DNA of 64,000 bases, from positions 103,807,022 to 103,871,021 of the forward strand of contig NC_089492.1 in assembly GCF_036850765.1 (NCBI RefSeq), read 5' to 3'. Position 1 is the first letter of the stretch; every line of letters begins with the position of its first letter. The stretch is from Saccopteryx bilineata (Eukaryota > Chordata > Mammalia > Chiroptera > Emballonuridae). Positions 1-11,181 of this stretch are shown here, piece by piece. The notes under the pieces are model-generated. The model saw only the letters and a list, made by a program, of their open reading frames with translations, was not told where the DNA came from and made no database searches. The translations under genes were made by a program, and so were the position numbers.

Positions 1-335
1 GTGGGTGGCCTGTGCGAAGTTGAGCTTTCTCCTGTCCCTGCCTGGTCAGGTGGGGCGCCTGCCTCCGCCTTGAGTGTCCCTCTGCAGCCGCCCCGCAGCC
101 GAGCTAATAACGAACACGTAGGGGCCGTTCACTGCGTGCCAGATGTGCGAGGCACTAGAATGCATTGTTCCAGTTAGCTGCAGTCTCGTGGGTCTCTGCT
201 CTACGGTCCTGTGAATCTCACAAGGAATGCTTGCTCTTTATTACAAACGTCAGTTCAGAAGTGAGGTTTAGAAAAGAAGGCGTTTGGGAGACTTATTTTA
301 TGTCAGCAACATCATTTTGCCCATACTCGATTTCT

Positions 336-541
336 TTTTTTTTTTTTAATTTTTTATTTATTCATTTTAGAGAGGAGAGGGAGAGAGAGAGAGAGAGGAG
401 AGAGATAGAGAGAGAGAAGGGGGAGGAGCTGGAAGCATCAACTCCCATATGTGCCTTGACCAGGCAAGCCCAGGGTTTCGAACCAGGGACCTCAGCATTT
501 CCAGGTTGACGCTTTATCCACTGCGCCACCACAGGTCAGGC
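336..541 (-). mobile_element. SINE-B, full length, antisense
   Basis: T-rich tail first, then GAAGCATCAACTCCCATATG and head CCACAGGTCAGGC. Perfect 16-bp duplication CCCATACTCGATTTCT at 320-335 and 542-557, indicating a recent insertion. Confidence 0.92.
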
Positions 542-592
542 CCCATACTCGATTTCTATCTCTGGGTGCCAGCGCAGGCACCTATAAGGGAC

Positions 593-973
593 TTTTTTTT
601 TTTTTTTTTTTTTTTGTATTTTTCTGAAGCTGGAAACGGTGAGGCAGTCAGACAGACTCCCACATGCACCCGACCAGGATCCACTCGGCACGTCCACCAG
701 GGGGCGATGCTCTGCCCATCTAGGGTGTTGCTCTGTTGCTACCAGAGCCACTCTAGCGCCTGAGGCAGAGGCCATGGAGCCATCCTCAGCGCCTGGGCCA
801 ACTTTGCTCCAATGGAGCCTTGGCTGCGGGAGGGGAAGAGAGAGACAGAGAAAGGAGAGGGGGAGGGGTGGAGAAGCAGATGGGCGCTTCTGCTGTGTGC
901 CCTGGCTGGGAATCGAACCCGGGACTTCCACACTCCAGGCCGACGCTCTACCACTGAGTCAACCGGCCAGGGC
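593..973 (-). mobile_element. SINE-A, antisense
   Basis: Poly(T), CTGAAGCTGGAAACGG, one CCACCAGGGGGCG box (694-706) and head ending GGCCAGGGC. Duplication TAAGGGAC at both ends. Confidence 0.92.
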
Positions 974-1021
974 CTTGTAAGGGACCTTTGAGAAGCAGAG
1001 TTCCCAAGTAGTCAGAACCTC

Positions 1022-1140
1022 GTACTCTGTGTGGATCCAGATTGCCTGGGTTCAAGTTGCTGCCCCTCCACTCATTGGCTGTGTGACCTTACGCTAGTAA
1101 TGTGTGCTTGGCTCAGTCTTCAGTGCCCTCTGTCACTCGG
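1022..1140 (+). repeat. MIR fragment
   Basis: Core and tRNA-like part recognisable: GATTGCCTGGGTTCAAGTTG, then GGCTGTGTGACCTTACG. Confidence 0.75.
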
Positions 1141-1319
1141 CCTCATCTCTCCAGCATTCTCTGTTCCCGGAAAGCTACAAACTTCTCACCATATGTGGAC
1201 TAGGTGTTCTGTATGTTTTATGTTGCTCTCATTCCTCCCTGGCTCCCTGTGATAGTGGAAAGAGCTTTCCGTTCTACAGGAAGTAAGACATTTAGGTTTC
1301 CACCTGCCTTTGCAAATTG

Positions 1320-1470
1320 GATGTTCCTGACAAAGACATTTCATTCATTAGGTAGGAATTTACTAAGTGTGCCCTGTCAGCCAGGGATAGGGACACCGGG
1401 AGCACATGGATGAAAAGGCAGTATCTCTGCCTTCACAGAGCTCACTAGTGAAGAGCAAGGCATTAATAAT
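1320..1470 (+). repeat. Ancient interspersed repeat, class not determined
   Basis: Resembles the widespread mammalian repeat with TTCATTCA, CTGTCAGCCAGGGATA and TGCCTTCACAGAGCTCAC. A related piece lies at 57619-57900. Class left open. Confidence 0.45.
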
Positions 1471-1904
1471 TCCACTTCATGATGAAGAACTGGGGAGTTA
1501 ACATTCTCCATAACAAGTTATTGAAGCAAAGACTGGAGACATCACAGGAGGCATTGTATTAGAGGCAGAATTCTACTTGAGTCTTGAAGGACAAGCAGTT
1601 TGCTAGGGAGAAGGCCTGAAAAGAGGTGTGACTATATCATATTTTGTTTATCCATCAGTTGATCGATAGTTGGGTTATTTCTTGAACCTGTACTTTTAAT
1701 TTCATCTATACCTCTTCTTTCCTTCTTCTGTGGTGTGCCACTGAAAAGATGAGCCTTTTGCTGTTCTGTGGATCCCATACCCTCCTCTCAGAAATGACTT
1801 TCTGTTGATTATTTTTTCTCTCCTCTGTCTGGTTCATTCTGTTGGCATTTATACTTAATTCACATCCTTTTGACTACTTTTAATCTTCAAATCTAGTGAT
1901 ACAT

Positions 1905-2035
1905 TATTAGAATAAAGCCCTGTGAAATAGGTTAGTACCTACTTCCAATTTATAGAGGAATCTGAACCACTGAAAAAGAATGTTATTTATCTTGCCTCTT
2001 GGTATCAGAACTCAGCTTTGAAGGCATCTGTCTCC
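1905..2035 (-). repeat. MIR fragment, antisense
   Basis: CCTGTGAAATAGGTTAGTAC followed by a degenerate GATGAGGAAACTGAGGC-like stretch; interrupted by the SINE-C next to it. Confidence 0.55.
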
Positions 2036-2052
2036 TCTTGGAAGCCTTTCTT

Positions 2053-2360
2053 TTTTTGTGTGTGTGACAGAGGGACAGATTGGGACAGACAGGAAGGGAG
2101 AGAGATGAGAAGCATCAGTTCTTCGTCGTGGCACCTTAGTTGTTTATTGATTACTTTCTCATATGTGCCTTGACGGGGTATGGGGGGCTACAGTGGAGCG
2201 AGTGACCCCTTGCTCAAGCCAGCGACCTTGGGTCCAAGCTGGTGAGCTTTGCTCAAACCAGATGAGTCCGCGCTCAAGCTGGCGATCTCTCAGGGTTTTG
2301 AACCTGGGTCCTCCATGTCCCAGTCCGACGCTCTATCCACTGTGCCACTGCCTGGTCAGG
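2053..2360 (-). mobile_element. SINE-C, antisense
   Basis: Ends GCCTGGTCAGG. Perfect 17-bp duplication TCTTGGAAGCCTTTCTT at 2036-2052 and 2361-2377. Confidence 0.92.
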
Positions 2361-2600
2361 TCTTGGAAGCCTTTCTTAACTTCCATGTTAAGGCTGCCCC
2401 TCTTACATGATCCTGGCCCTCAGGACCTTCTTCCTAACCTAGACATTGCACTTATTCTACTCTATTTCCTATCTCTTCCAATACCTTGAAAGCTCCTGGA
2501 CGTCAGGAATTGCATCTTAACCAGTCTCCCGTCTCTGAACCCTGGCTACAGTGCCCACGTGCAGCAGACACAGAGTAATTGTGAGCTGAATGAAGATGGG
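2361..2600 (+). repeat. L2 3'-end fragment
   Basis: CTTGAAAGCTCCTGGACGTC and the following CATCTTAACCAGTCTCC match the usual L2 tail layout. The piece before the SINE-C (2020-2052) belongs to it. Confidence 0.6.
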
Positions 2601-2860
2601 GACTCCATATTATTCTTGTGTTGTAATATAACCAGCGAGTTCCCCAAAGACACCAAGTCCAGATGAATTTTTGAGTTTATTAATTAGCCAGCTAGCTACA
2701 TAGGGAACAATGCCAAATCATGTAGCCCATACAATTCTGAGGCTGATTTTTATAGACAAAATCACAGACCAGTTGGGGTGGGTAAGGAGGGGCTCGTGAT
2801 TCCTTTGTCTATAGGTATACTTACTCTCATGACTTTAGGGTGAGTCCGAGTATAGGAATT

Positions 2861-3239
2861 CTTTTTTTTTTTTTTTTTTTTTTTCATTTTTCCGAAGCTG
2901 GAAACGGGGAGGCAGTCAGACAGACTCCCGCATGCGCCCAACCAGGATCCACCCGGCCTGCCCACCAGGGGGCGATGTTCTGCCCCTCTGGGGCGTCGCT
3001 CTATTGCATCCAGAGCCATTCTAGCGCCTGAGGCAGAGGCCACAGAGCCATCCCCAGCGCCCGGGCCATCTTTGCTCCAGTGGAGCCTCGGCTGCGGGAG
3101 GGGAATAGAGAGAGAGAGAGAGGAAGGAGAGGGGGAGGGGTGGAGAGGCAGATGGGCGCTTCTCCCTGGCCGGGAATCGAACCCAGGACACCTGCATGCC
3201 AGGCCGACGCTCTACCGCTGAGCCAACCGGCCAGGGCCC
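2861..3239 (-). mobile_element. SINE-A, antisense
   Basis: Box CCACCAGGGGGCG at 2962-2974. 13-bp duplication GAGTATAGGAATT at 2848-2860 and 3241-3253. Confidence 0.92.
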
Positions 3240-3253
3240 TGAGTATAGGAATT

Positions 3254-3663
3254 ATTTTTTTTTATTTTTATTTTTTTTGTATTTTTCTGAAGCTGGAAAC
3301 AGGGAGAGACAGTCAGACAGACTCCCGCATGCGCCCGACTGGGAACCACCTGGCATGCCCACCAGGGGGCGACGCTCTGCCCACCAGGGGGCGATGCTCT
3401 GTCCCTCCGGGGCGTCGCTCTGCCGTGACCAGAGCCACTCTAGCGCCTGGGGCAGAGGCCAAGGAGCCATTCCCAGCGCCAGGGTCATTTTTGCTCCAAT
3501 GGAGCCTTGGCTGCGGGAGGGGAAGAGAGAGACAGAGAGGAAGGAGAGGGGGAGGGGTGGAGAAGCAAATGGGCGCTTCTCCTGTGTGCCCTGGCCGGGA
3601 ATCGAACCCGGGTCCCACTCACGCCAGGCCGACACTCTACCACTGAGCCAACCGGCCAGGGCC
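3254..3663 (-). mobile_element. SINE-A, antisense, with duplicated CTCF-like box
   Basis: Two CCACCAGGGGGCG boxes 22 bp apart (3359-3371, 3381-3393). Inserted into the target duplication of the SINE-A just before it (AGGAATT at 3247-3253 and 3664-3670). Confidence 0.92.
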
Positions 3664-4296
3664 AGGAATTCTTGATTAAGGTACATAAACATTGTTTTCT
3701 AAGATTTTCAGATAAGTTCTATCTTATTTGCTCTGTATGGCAAGTGGCCCCAGGCACCCTTTCAGAGAATTTTAGGAATTAGCTAAACTATGACCAGATG
3801 ACCCAGTGGCCCTTATAAACCAAGAAGCTCCTGCATTCTTCTCTTTCCTTTCTCCACAGAAAGGAGGGGGTAAGAGGCCTGATTTTTCCTCTTTAAAATG
3901 GCGTTGCTAATGCTAAGTTTTAAGGTTCATTGGCACCTTATCACACTTGAAGAGAAGAATGTTGTACTAACCCAGATATTCCTTCTGCTATACCCAGGTG
4001 GAGCTACTCCTCTTTTTTCACACTAGGAGGTCTGTCCTACTTCCTAGCTATTCTTACTTAAAGCATATGGTCTTAGCTCTTCATCAAGAAGTGGCTGCAC
4101 TTCAGATGCTCCTTGATAAATATGACTTAAAATGCATTCCCACCCTATGTGTCACAAAAACTCCCTTGTGTGAGTATCTTGGAACGATAACTTTGGAGGT
4201 TAGGCAGGTTATCTGTAGGCTAGTTATGGAGATAGTGGAGTCCTTGGGAGGGAGAGGACTTACCTCATTCACTGCCTCTTCTCCCCACCCACTTTT

Positions 4297-4427
4297 TTAT
4301 TATTATTATTTTTATTATTTTTAATTTTTTAAATTTTTATTTATTCATTTTAGAGAGGAGAGAGAGAGACAGGGGGGAGGAGCTGGAAGCATCAACTCCC
4401 ATATGTGCCTTGACCAGGCAAGCCCAT
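4297..4427 (-). mobile_element. SINE-B, head-truncated, antisense
   Basis: Tail and CATCAACTCCCATATGTGCC are present, but the sequence stops at CCAGGCAAGCCCA before the tRNA-like head. Duplication CCCCACCCACTTTT on both sides, so the truncation arose at insertion. Confidence 0.88.
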
Positions 4428-5373
4428 CCCCACCCACTTTTAAGACATCACAGTTGTGAACCTGTGTCTGTTAAATGTCAATAAAAAGACTAAACTATTG
4501 CTCTGGATACTGCCTCCCAGAGCCAGCAGATAACATTGATATGCAAAGTAGTAAGGTGTAAGAACTGAGGGGGGGGGCTCATAGATCTGAGAGATTATTC
4601 TGTGATAAGCATTTGAATTCAAATGCCTTAACTCTGTTGGCTACAATTTTGCAGGCATATCCTGCTGGAATGATGATTGAAGAGCTGTTCAGGAATATGC
4701 CAGATCAGTGTGTTTTTTTCCACTCCCCAGAATTGTTTTTGCTGGGTTGTGTTTTATATTTTGCCTTCCACATTGAAGGATGATATGAAAAGTGGTGTTT
4801 TGAAACTCACTGCTATATTTACTGGAAATTGCTGACTATATTCACAATGGCATTTATAAGTGTTTCTGGGAGAAATTCTTCTTATTTTGTATTAACTGGT
4901 TCAGTGCTTTCCTTGAGCAAGTTTGTTTATTTTTCATGATTGTATAGCCAGTAACTGCAGCCACCATCAAAGCCGCCTGGCCAATGCAGGTTCAGGTTTG
5001 ATTTGGACAGACGGTAAGGAATCAACAGAGCCGAAAATTGGTAGTCCATTTTCCTTTATTCTAGACTGGCACTGGGCAAGCGAGTAAAAATACACACTGG
5101 GCTCCAAAACCTGCTCATATTCAGTGCTCACAATATTACTGACTCATCCAAGTTTCCTAGAATCAAAGACTAGTACCTCACCAGTCTTACTCACCACTGT
5201 TCCCCATCTCCTTCTCCTCCATGAACCGGCTTCTCCTTCCCCATGCCTCCATTTTGGCTGTCTCCTCCACATGGCTTCCCTGCCCTGCTCCAGCACCGGC
5301 TCTTCCTTTTACGAGAATGTGATCACTCTCCCCAAATGGCCTCCTAGCTCCTCCTTTTGAAACCTTTTGAAGT

Positions 5374-5712
5374 GCCTGATTGGGTGGTGGTGCAGTGGAT
5401 AGAGTGAGAGACTGGGATGCAGAGGACCCAGGTTTGAGACTCCGAGGTCGCCAGCTTGAGTGCGAGCTCATCTGGTTTGAGCAAGGCTCACCAGCTTGAG
5501 CCCAAGGTCGCTGGCTGGAGCAAGGGGTCACTCGGTCTGCTGTAGCCCTGTAACCCCCCCCCCCCAATCAAGGCACTTATGAGAAAGCAATCAATGAACA
5601 ACTAAGGTGCTGCAACAAAGAATTGATGCTTCTCATCTCTCTCCCTTCCTATCTGTCCCTCTCTCTGTCTCTGTCACAAAATAAATAAATAAACAAACAC
5701 CCCCCCCAGCAA
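5374..5712 (+). mobile_element. SINE-C, sense
   Basis: Starts GCCTGATTGGGTGGTGGTGC and ends in an AATAAATAAATAAAC tail, inside LTR-X copy 1. Flanking ACCTTTTG/ACCCTTTTG is a probable duplication. Confidence 0.88.
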
Positions 5713-5808
5713 AAAAAAACCCTTTTGGTGCAAAAACCCTCCCCCAACACATTAGCATAACCACGCCCCTTCCCAAAGCAAGAAGGCAATTAATATTATC
5801 ACCTAGGC

Positions 5809-6137
5809 CAGGGGTCCCCAAACTTTACACAGGGGGCCAGTTCACTGTCCCTCAGACCGTTGGAGGGCTGGACTATAAAAAAAACTATGAACAAATTCCT
5901 GTGCATACTGCACATATCTTATTTTAAAGTAAAAAAACAAAACGGGAACAAATACAATATTTAAAATAAAGAACAAGTAAATTTAAATCAACAAACTGAC
6001 CAATATTTCAATGGGAACTATGCTCCTCTCACTGACCACCAATGAAAGAGATGCCCCTTCCAGAAGTGAGGCGGGGGCCGGATAAATGGCCTCAGGGGGC
6101 CGCATGTGGCCCGCGGGCCGTAGTTTGGGGACCCCTG
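5809..6137. mobile_element. Non-autonomous hAT element, CAGGGGTCCCC family
   Basis: 329 bp with terminal inverted repeats CAGGGGTCCCCAAAC and GTTTGGGGACCCCTG. Exact 8-bp duplication ACCTAGGC at 5801-5808 and 6138-6145. No transposase ORF. Confidence 0.92.
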
Positions 6138-6579
6138 ACCTAGGCAATACCCATCCCGGTGCGCATCACCATCTTTAACAAAGTGAGCAAAATATATTTT
6201 ATCTGCCCGACAATAATATTTTATTATACCAATAATGTTACTTACCTGGAATTCAACTAGATGGAGTAATAGGATTTTCCAATCATTCTGGTTTGGCTGG
6301 GATGCTGCCATGTTGACTGGGAAAGTCTTGGATAAACCAGCATGGTCACCATGTGTGCTAGACAAAAACAGGAAAGAACTTAAATGGAGCCTGTCATTTC
6401 ACGTTGAGGTTCTGATCCTGAGTGTTAGTTGGGAAATGTGAGTCTGCTGCAGCTTGTATAGGCCTTAGTTCCTCCATAGAACTGGGAGTGTGCGTACATG
6501 CCTTGCTGAATGGGATTCTATGATAAACATAATTTTCATTCAACTTGCTTTTTAAATTTTTTAAATTTCTTTTTGCTTT

Positions 6580-6904
6580 TATCAACTTTTTTTTTTTACA
6601 GGAACAGAGAGAGAGTCAGAGAGAGGGATAGACAGGAACGGAGAGAGATGAGAAGCATCAATCATCAGTTTTTTTGTTGCGAGACCTTAGTTGTTCATTG
6701 ATTGCTTTCTCATATGTGCCTTGACTGTGGGCCTTCAGCAGACCAAGTAACCCCTTGCTCGAGCTAGCGATCTTGGGTCCACTCTGGTGAGCTTTTGCTC
6801 AAACCAGATGAGCCCCCGCTCAAACTGGTGGCCTCGGGATCTCGAACCTAGGTCTTCGCATCCCAGTCCAGCGCTTTATCCACTGCACCACCGCCTGGTC
6901 AGGC
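6580..6904 (-). mobile_element. SINE-C, antisense
   Basis: T-run, ACAGGAACAGAGAG, AGAAGCATCAATCATCAG and terminal GCCTGGTCAGGC. Confidence 0.88.
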
Positions 6905-7198
6905 TAAGTGAAATTTTAATAAAGATAGAATACATTGCTTATAGCTTAAAGATTGGGAGATTTCATGAAAAATATTGAATTTCAAGCTTCTTTTTGAAAA
7001 ATCTTAGTTGGAAACTCTGGGCAAAAATATCCTTGCACTTCAGCAGTAGTTTGGAACTGAATAGCTATTCCTCTGACCTAGTGAGTCTAGATTCCTCCTT
7101 TACTTGATGTTCTTGTTTCATTTGGTCAGTTCTCATCATTCCAGGTGGTCTCTCTTATTTATTCATTTTTATTATTTTTTTAAAACTTGTATTTTAAT

Positions 7199-7365
7199 CT
7201 TTTTTTTTCTTTTATTAATTTTTAGAGAGGAGGGGGGGAAGGGGGAGGGAGGAACAGGAAGCATCAACTCCCATATGTGCCTTGACCAGAAAAGCCCAGG
7301 GTTTTGAACCGGTGATCTCAGCGTTCCAGGTCAACACTTTATCCACTGTGCCACCACAGGTCAGG
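7199..7365 (-). mobile_element. SINE-B, antisense
   Basis: TTTTAGAGAGGAGGGGG, GAAGCATCAACTCCC and head CACCACAGGTCAGG. Directly abutted by the next SINE-C. Confidence 0.85.
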
Positions 7366-7687
7366 TTATTTATTTATTTATTTTAACAGAGACAGGAGAG
7401 TGGGATAGACAGGGACGGAGAGATGAGAAGCATCAATCATTAGTTTTTTGTTGTGCTTTGCGACACCTTAGTTGTTCATTGATTGCTTTCTCATATGTGC
7501 CTTGACTGCGGGCCTTCAGCAGACCCGAGTAACCCCTTGCTCGAGCCAGCGACCTTGGGTCCAAGCTGGTGAGCTTTTGCTCAAACCAGATGATTCTGTG
7601 CTCAAGCTGGCGAGCTTGGGGTCTTGAACCGGGGTCCTTCCGCATCCCAGTCTGATGCTCTATCCACTGCACCACCGCCTGGTCAGG
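7366..7687 (-). mobile_element. SINE-C, antisense
   Basis: (TTTA)n tail then GACAGAGAT-type leader and terminal GCCTGGTCAGGC. The pair SINE-B/SINE-C is bounded by copies of GTGGTCTCT. Confidence 0.88.
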
Positions 7688-8113
7688 CCCATGTGGTCTC
7701 TTATGAAACCATTTATCATCTGTTAGCTCTGTTGTAATTTTTCCTTTGGCTTCCTTTGTTTATTTATACCTACTTGATCCCTGTAGATATTTGTTTTCTA
7801 GTCCTGTGTTAGATCGTAAGAAAGAACCTTAGGTAAGATTTGAGCCAGTTTCAAAAGTGTCTGTGATAGTGGGTATTCCTAATACTTACAAATGATATTG
7901 GAAGTGTCTGCTGTGTATGAAATGCTATACAAAACAAATCTTATTTTATAATTAATTTTTATGCTTATTTGTGTTTGATACGTGTAATTGGCATGATCTA
8001 CTGTTAAATTTAGGTTAAATTAATTCTGAGATCCAGAATTGTTAGAATAATCTATGAGTATATTTTGAGTTATCTGTGAATGAATAATTGACATTACTTA
8101 TATGAAAATTGAG

Positions 8114-8725
8114 GTTTAAAATTTTTTATTTTTATTGATATTAGAAAAGGGAGGCCCTGGCCGGTTGGCTCAGCGGTAGAGCGTCGGCCTAGCGTGCGGA
8201 GGACCCGGGTTCGATTCCCGGCCAGGGCACACAGGAGAAGCGCCCATTTGCTTCTCCACCCCTCCGCCGCGCCTTCCTCTCTGTCTCTCTTCCCCTCCCG
8301 CAGCCAAGGCTCCATTGGAGCAAAGATGGCCCGGGCGCTGGGGATGGCTCTGTGGCCTCCGCCCCAGGCGCTAGAGTGGCTCTGGTCGCAACATGGCGAC
8401 GCCCAGGATGGGCAGAGCATCGCCCCCTGGTGGGCAGAGCGCCGCCCCATGGTGGGCGTGCCGGGTGGATCCCGGTCGGGCGCATGCGGGAGTCTGTCTG
8501 ACTGTCTCTCCCTGTTTCCAGCTTCAGAAATAAAAAAAAAAAAAAGAAAAGGGAAGAGAAAGGAGATAGAGAAACATCAATTTGTTGTTGCACCCATTTA
8601 TGCATTTGTTGGTTGGTTATTTATTTTTGTTGGTTGATTCTTATATATACCCTAATTGGGGACTGAATCCACAACCATGGCATATTAGGTTGATGTACTA
8701 TCCAGTTGAGCTACTTGGCCAGGGC
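8114..8725 (-). mobile_element. SINE-D, antisense, interrupted
   Basis: Old SINE with CTACTTGGCCAGGGC head at 8711-8725 and its T-rich tail at 8114-8150. Duplication TGAAAATTGAG at 8103-8113 and 8726-8736. A sense SINE-A sits inside. Confidence 0.85.
8154..8544 (+). mobile_element. SINE-A, sense, young
   Basis: Starts GCCCTGGCCGGTTGGCTCAG with good A and B boxes (GGTTCGATTCCC). CTCF-like box on the minus strand at 8421-8433. A-rich tail; duplication AGAAAAGGGA on both sides. Inserted into a SINE-D. Confidence 0.93.
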
Positions 8726-8857
8726 TGAAAATTGAGGAGTTTTTTTTTTATTGAAAATTGAGTTTTGATTTCATTTAGTAATATAGATGATTTTATTTTT
8801 GTAAAGAAATTGGTACTTGCAAATCACAACTAAGCTGAGACACTTTCCGTTTAAGAT

Positions 8858-9072
8858 CGGTTTTCAACCTCAGCCGTATTGATAATTTTGGATGGAATAA
8901 TTAATATGTTGTGAATGGCTGTCCTGTGCATGCTTAGTAGCATTTCTGCTTTTACCCATTAGATTCCATTAGTATCTCCCCCTTCCCCCCAAGTGTGACA
9001 ACCCATTTGTCCCCACACATTTCCAAATGTAGGTTAGGGGATCACCACCCTCTGTTGAGGATCAGTGATCTA
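8858..9072 (+). mobile_element. hAT-Charlie family fossil
   Basis: GGTTTTCAACCTCAGCC, TGATAATTTTGGATGGAATA, GGCTGTCCTGTGCATGC and AGTGTGACAACCCA match an old MER-type Charlie element. A reverse-oriented relative is at 37498-37672. Confidence 0.7.
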
Positions 9073-9087
9073 AGATGAAGACCAAAA

Positions 9088-9484
9088 TTTTTTATTTATT
9101 ATTTTCTTTTCTTCTTTTTCAATTGAGAGGAGGGAAGATAGAGAGACAGACTCCTGCATGTGCCCTAACCAGGATCTACCCAGCAACCCCCTTTTGGGGC
9201 TGATTCTCTGCCCATCTGAGGCCATGCTTACAACTGAGCTATTTTTAGCACTCAAGGCAGAAGCTCCGAGGAGCCGTCCTCAGTGGCCTGGCCAATGTGC
9301 TTGAACCAATTGAGCCATGGCTGTGGGAGATGAAGAGAGAGAGAGAGAGAGAGAGAAAGAGAAAGAGAAGGGGGAGAGGTGGAGAAGCAGATAGTCGCTT
9401 CTCCTGTGTGACCTGACCAGAAATCGAACCCAGGATATTCACACGCCAGGCCGATGCTCTACCACTAAGCTAACTGGCTAGGGC
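9088..9484 (-). mobile_element. SINE-A, old diverged copy, antisense
   Basis: Head TAACTGGCTAGGGC, body CAATTGAGCCATGGCTGTGG and CTGCATGTGCCC remain. The box region has decayed to CCCCCTTTTGGGGC. Duplication AAGACCA(A/G)AA. Confidence 0.82.
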
Positions 9485-9643
9485 CAAAGACCAGAAAGTT
9501 TTAGAACTATGTTGACTAGATAGGGGGGGAAATATATGTATGTATTTATACTTTATGGATGGTGGTCGTAATTGACACAGCCAACCAGGGGGATAGTCTG
9601 GTAATATTTATCAAAATCACGTATCTTTTGATAAAATCTAGTT

Positions 9644-9834
9644 ATTGTTTTTTAAATTTATTGATTTTTAGAGAGAAGAAAGAGGGAGAGACAGGAGAGA
9701 GAGGAGAAGCAGGAAGCATCAGCTCATAGTAGTTGCTTTTCATATGTGCCTTGACCAGGCAAGCCCAGGGCTTCGAACTGCGACCCTAGCATTCCGGGCC
9801 AACGCTCTATCCACTGCACCACCAAAGGCCAGGC
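9644..9834 (-). mobile_element. SINE-B variant, antisense
   Basis: Has the extra TCATAGTAGTTGCTTTTCAT block of an older subfamily. Exact duplication GATAAAATCTAGTT at 9630-9643 and 9835-9848. Confidence 0.88.
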
Positions 9835-10449
9835 GATAAAATCTAGTTTTAAGACTTTAACTCACAGATATATGTACTCAGATGTTTGGAAAGTGAAGCG
9901 CAGACAGGCTGTTCAGGCAGTTCATACAGCTTCGTTAAAATAACAAAGACTAAAAACCTATGTGTCTGTCAGTCAGTGAGAGACTGAATTATAGAACATT
10001 CCTAGAGTTGTTTGCAGCTCTAAACTGAAAGATACTGATTAAGTACTGATAGAACAATTTTGAAAATATATTAATGTTAAAAACAGCATCAAGATACAGA
10101 ACACTAAAAAAAAAAGATACAGAACAGTATGTATAGTAAGCAACTATTTAAGTAGAAGGAAAAAAGTGATGCTTTATTTATATTTGCTGTGTGTGCATAG
10201 ACTATGTTTGGGAATATATAATATTTTATAAACTGTTAACACTATGATGGTGAACTGGCTGTGCAAGGGACAATGGTGAATGGGAAACTTTGCCATCCCT
10301 TTTTGAATGTTTGAGGTTTTAGCAATGTAAATATATTACCTAGAACATTTTTGCAATGAACAATGACCAATTCATTTTTATTGGCCTTTTGAAAAAGTTA
10401 ATTCTATACAAATACTATATAGATATTATATGAATTGTATTCAAAATTG

Positions 10450-10768
10450 TACCCTGTCCAGTTGGCTCAGTGGTAGAGCGTCAGCCTGGTGTGTGGATGT
10501 CCCAACTTGGATTTATTTCCCTCCAGCAGCCATGGCTTGATTAGTTCGAGTGCATTGGCCTGGGTGCTGAGGATGGCTGCATGGAGCTTCTGCCACAGGC
10601 ACTAAATAAATAGCTTGGTTGCAAGCATAGTCGCAGATGGGTAGAGCCCCAGCCCCAGATGGGGGTTGCTGGTTGGATCCCAGTCAGAGCACACGTAGGA
10701 GTCTGGTCTCCTTATCTTTCCTCTTGTCACTTGGAAAAGAAGAAAAAATAAAATAAAATAAAAATGTG
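10450..10768 (+). mobile_element. SINE-A, old diverged copy, sense
   Basis: Head CCCTGTCCAGTTGGCTCAGT, internal deletion after GTCCCAACTTGG, then CAGCAGCCATGGCTTGATTA and an (AATAA)n tail. Confidence 0.8.
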
Positions 10769-10788
10769 AAAAATTATAAAAAAGAACA

Positions 10789-10930
10789 GCCTGACTTGCG
10801 GTGGCACAGTGGGTAAGAGCATTGACCTGGTGTGCTAAGGTCACCAGTTTTGGACTTGCCCAGTTAAGGCACATAACTCCCCTTTCTCTCTCTTTTCTCT
10901 CTAAGATCAATTAATAAAATCTTTAAAAAG
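10789..10930 (+). mobile_element. SINE-B, old short copy, sense
   Basis: GCCTGACTTGCGGTGGCACA, AAGGTCACCAGTTTTGG and tail TCAATTAATAAAATC. Confidence 0.8.
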
Positions 10931-10984
10931 AAAGAATGAATACGGTTAGCTATATATTTTTACTCATTCTTTTATCTTTGTATC

Positions 10985-11128
10985 TTCTCAATTTTTTATT
11001 TTGATTCATAGGCTCTACAGGAGCAAAGGGCTATATCTATTCACCATTTTATTCTTATGTACCAAAGTCCCTAGGACATATAAAATAGGCGCTTTATAAA
11101 GTTTATTGAATGAATGAATTGGGGGGGA
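10985..11128 (+). repeat. L2-like 3' tail
   Basis: TCCCTAGGACATATAAAATA and TTTATTGAATGAATGAATTG resemble the L2 3' end. It ends about 65 bp before exon 2. Confidence 0.6.
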
Positions 11129-11181
11129 AACATTGTACTAGGTACTTGGAACACATTACTTCAAAGCTGTAACATTTTTAA

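Larger units (their letters stand above)
4941..6212 (-). mobile_element. LTR-X copy 1, solo LTR, antisense
   Basis: On the minus strand it starts TGTCGGGCAGATAAAATATA and ends ...TACTGGCTATACA. Shared with the two sense copies (48202, 58444) are GATAAAATATAT, GCTCACTTTGTTAAAGATGG, a poly(A)-signal region (AATAAAGGA at the 3' side), CAGTTTTTGGCTCTGTTG-like and GCTGTGGCTACTGGC-like blocks. It is split by a SINE-C (5374) and a hAT element (5809). No internal retroviral sequence flanks it. Confidence 0.8.

Noticed and set aside
1..200. Possible MSH2 exon 1 or promoter at the GC-rich window start
   Set aside because: No frame matching the MSH2 N-terminus and no donor in the right phase. Only a CpG-island shore is plausible.
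3080..3646. 188-codon open frame, and many similar 70-240 codon frames with repeated peptides such as LASAPGARVALVAAERR, on both strands
   Set aside because: They coincide with SINE-A copies and recur in every copy in several frames. SINE-A is a GC-rich tRNA-derived element without stops in some frames, not a gene.
8154..8228. tRNA-like sequence with A box, B box and closing GGCCAGGGC stem
   Set aside because: It is the head of SINE-A; dozens of copies with tails and target duplications show they are retroposons, not tRNA genes.
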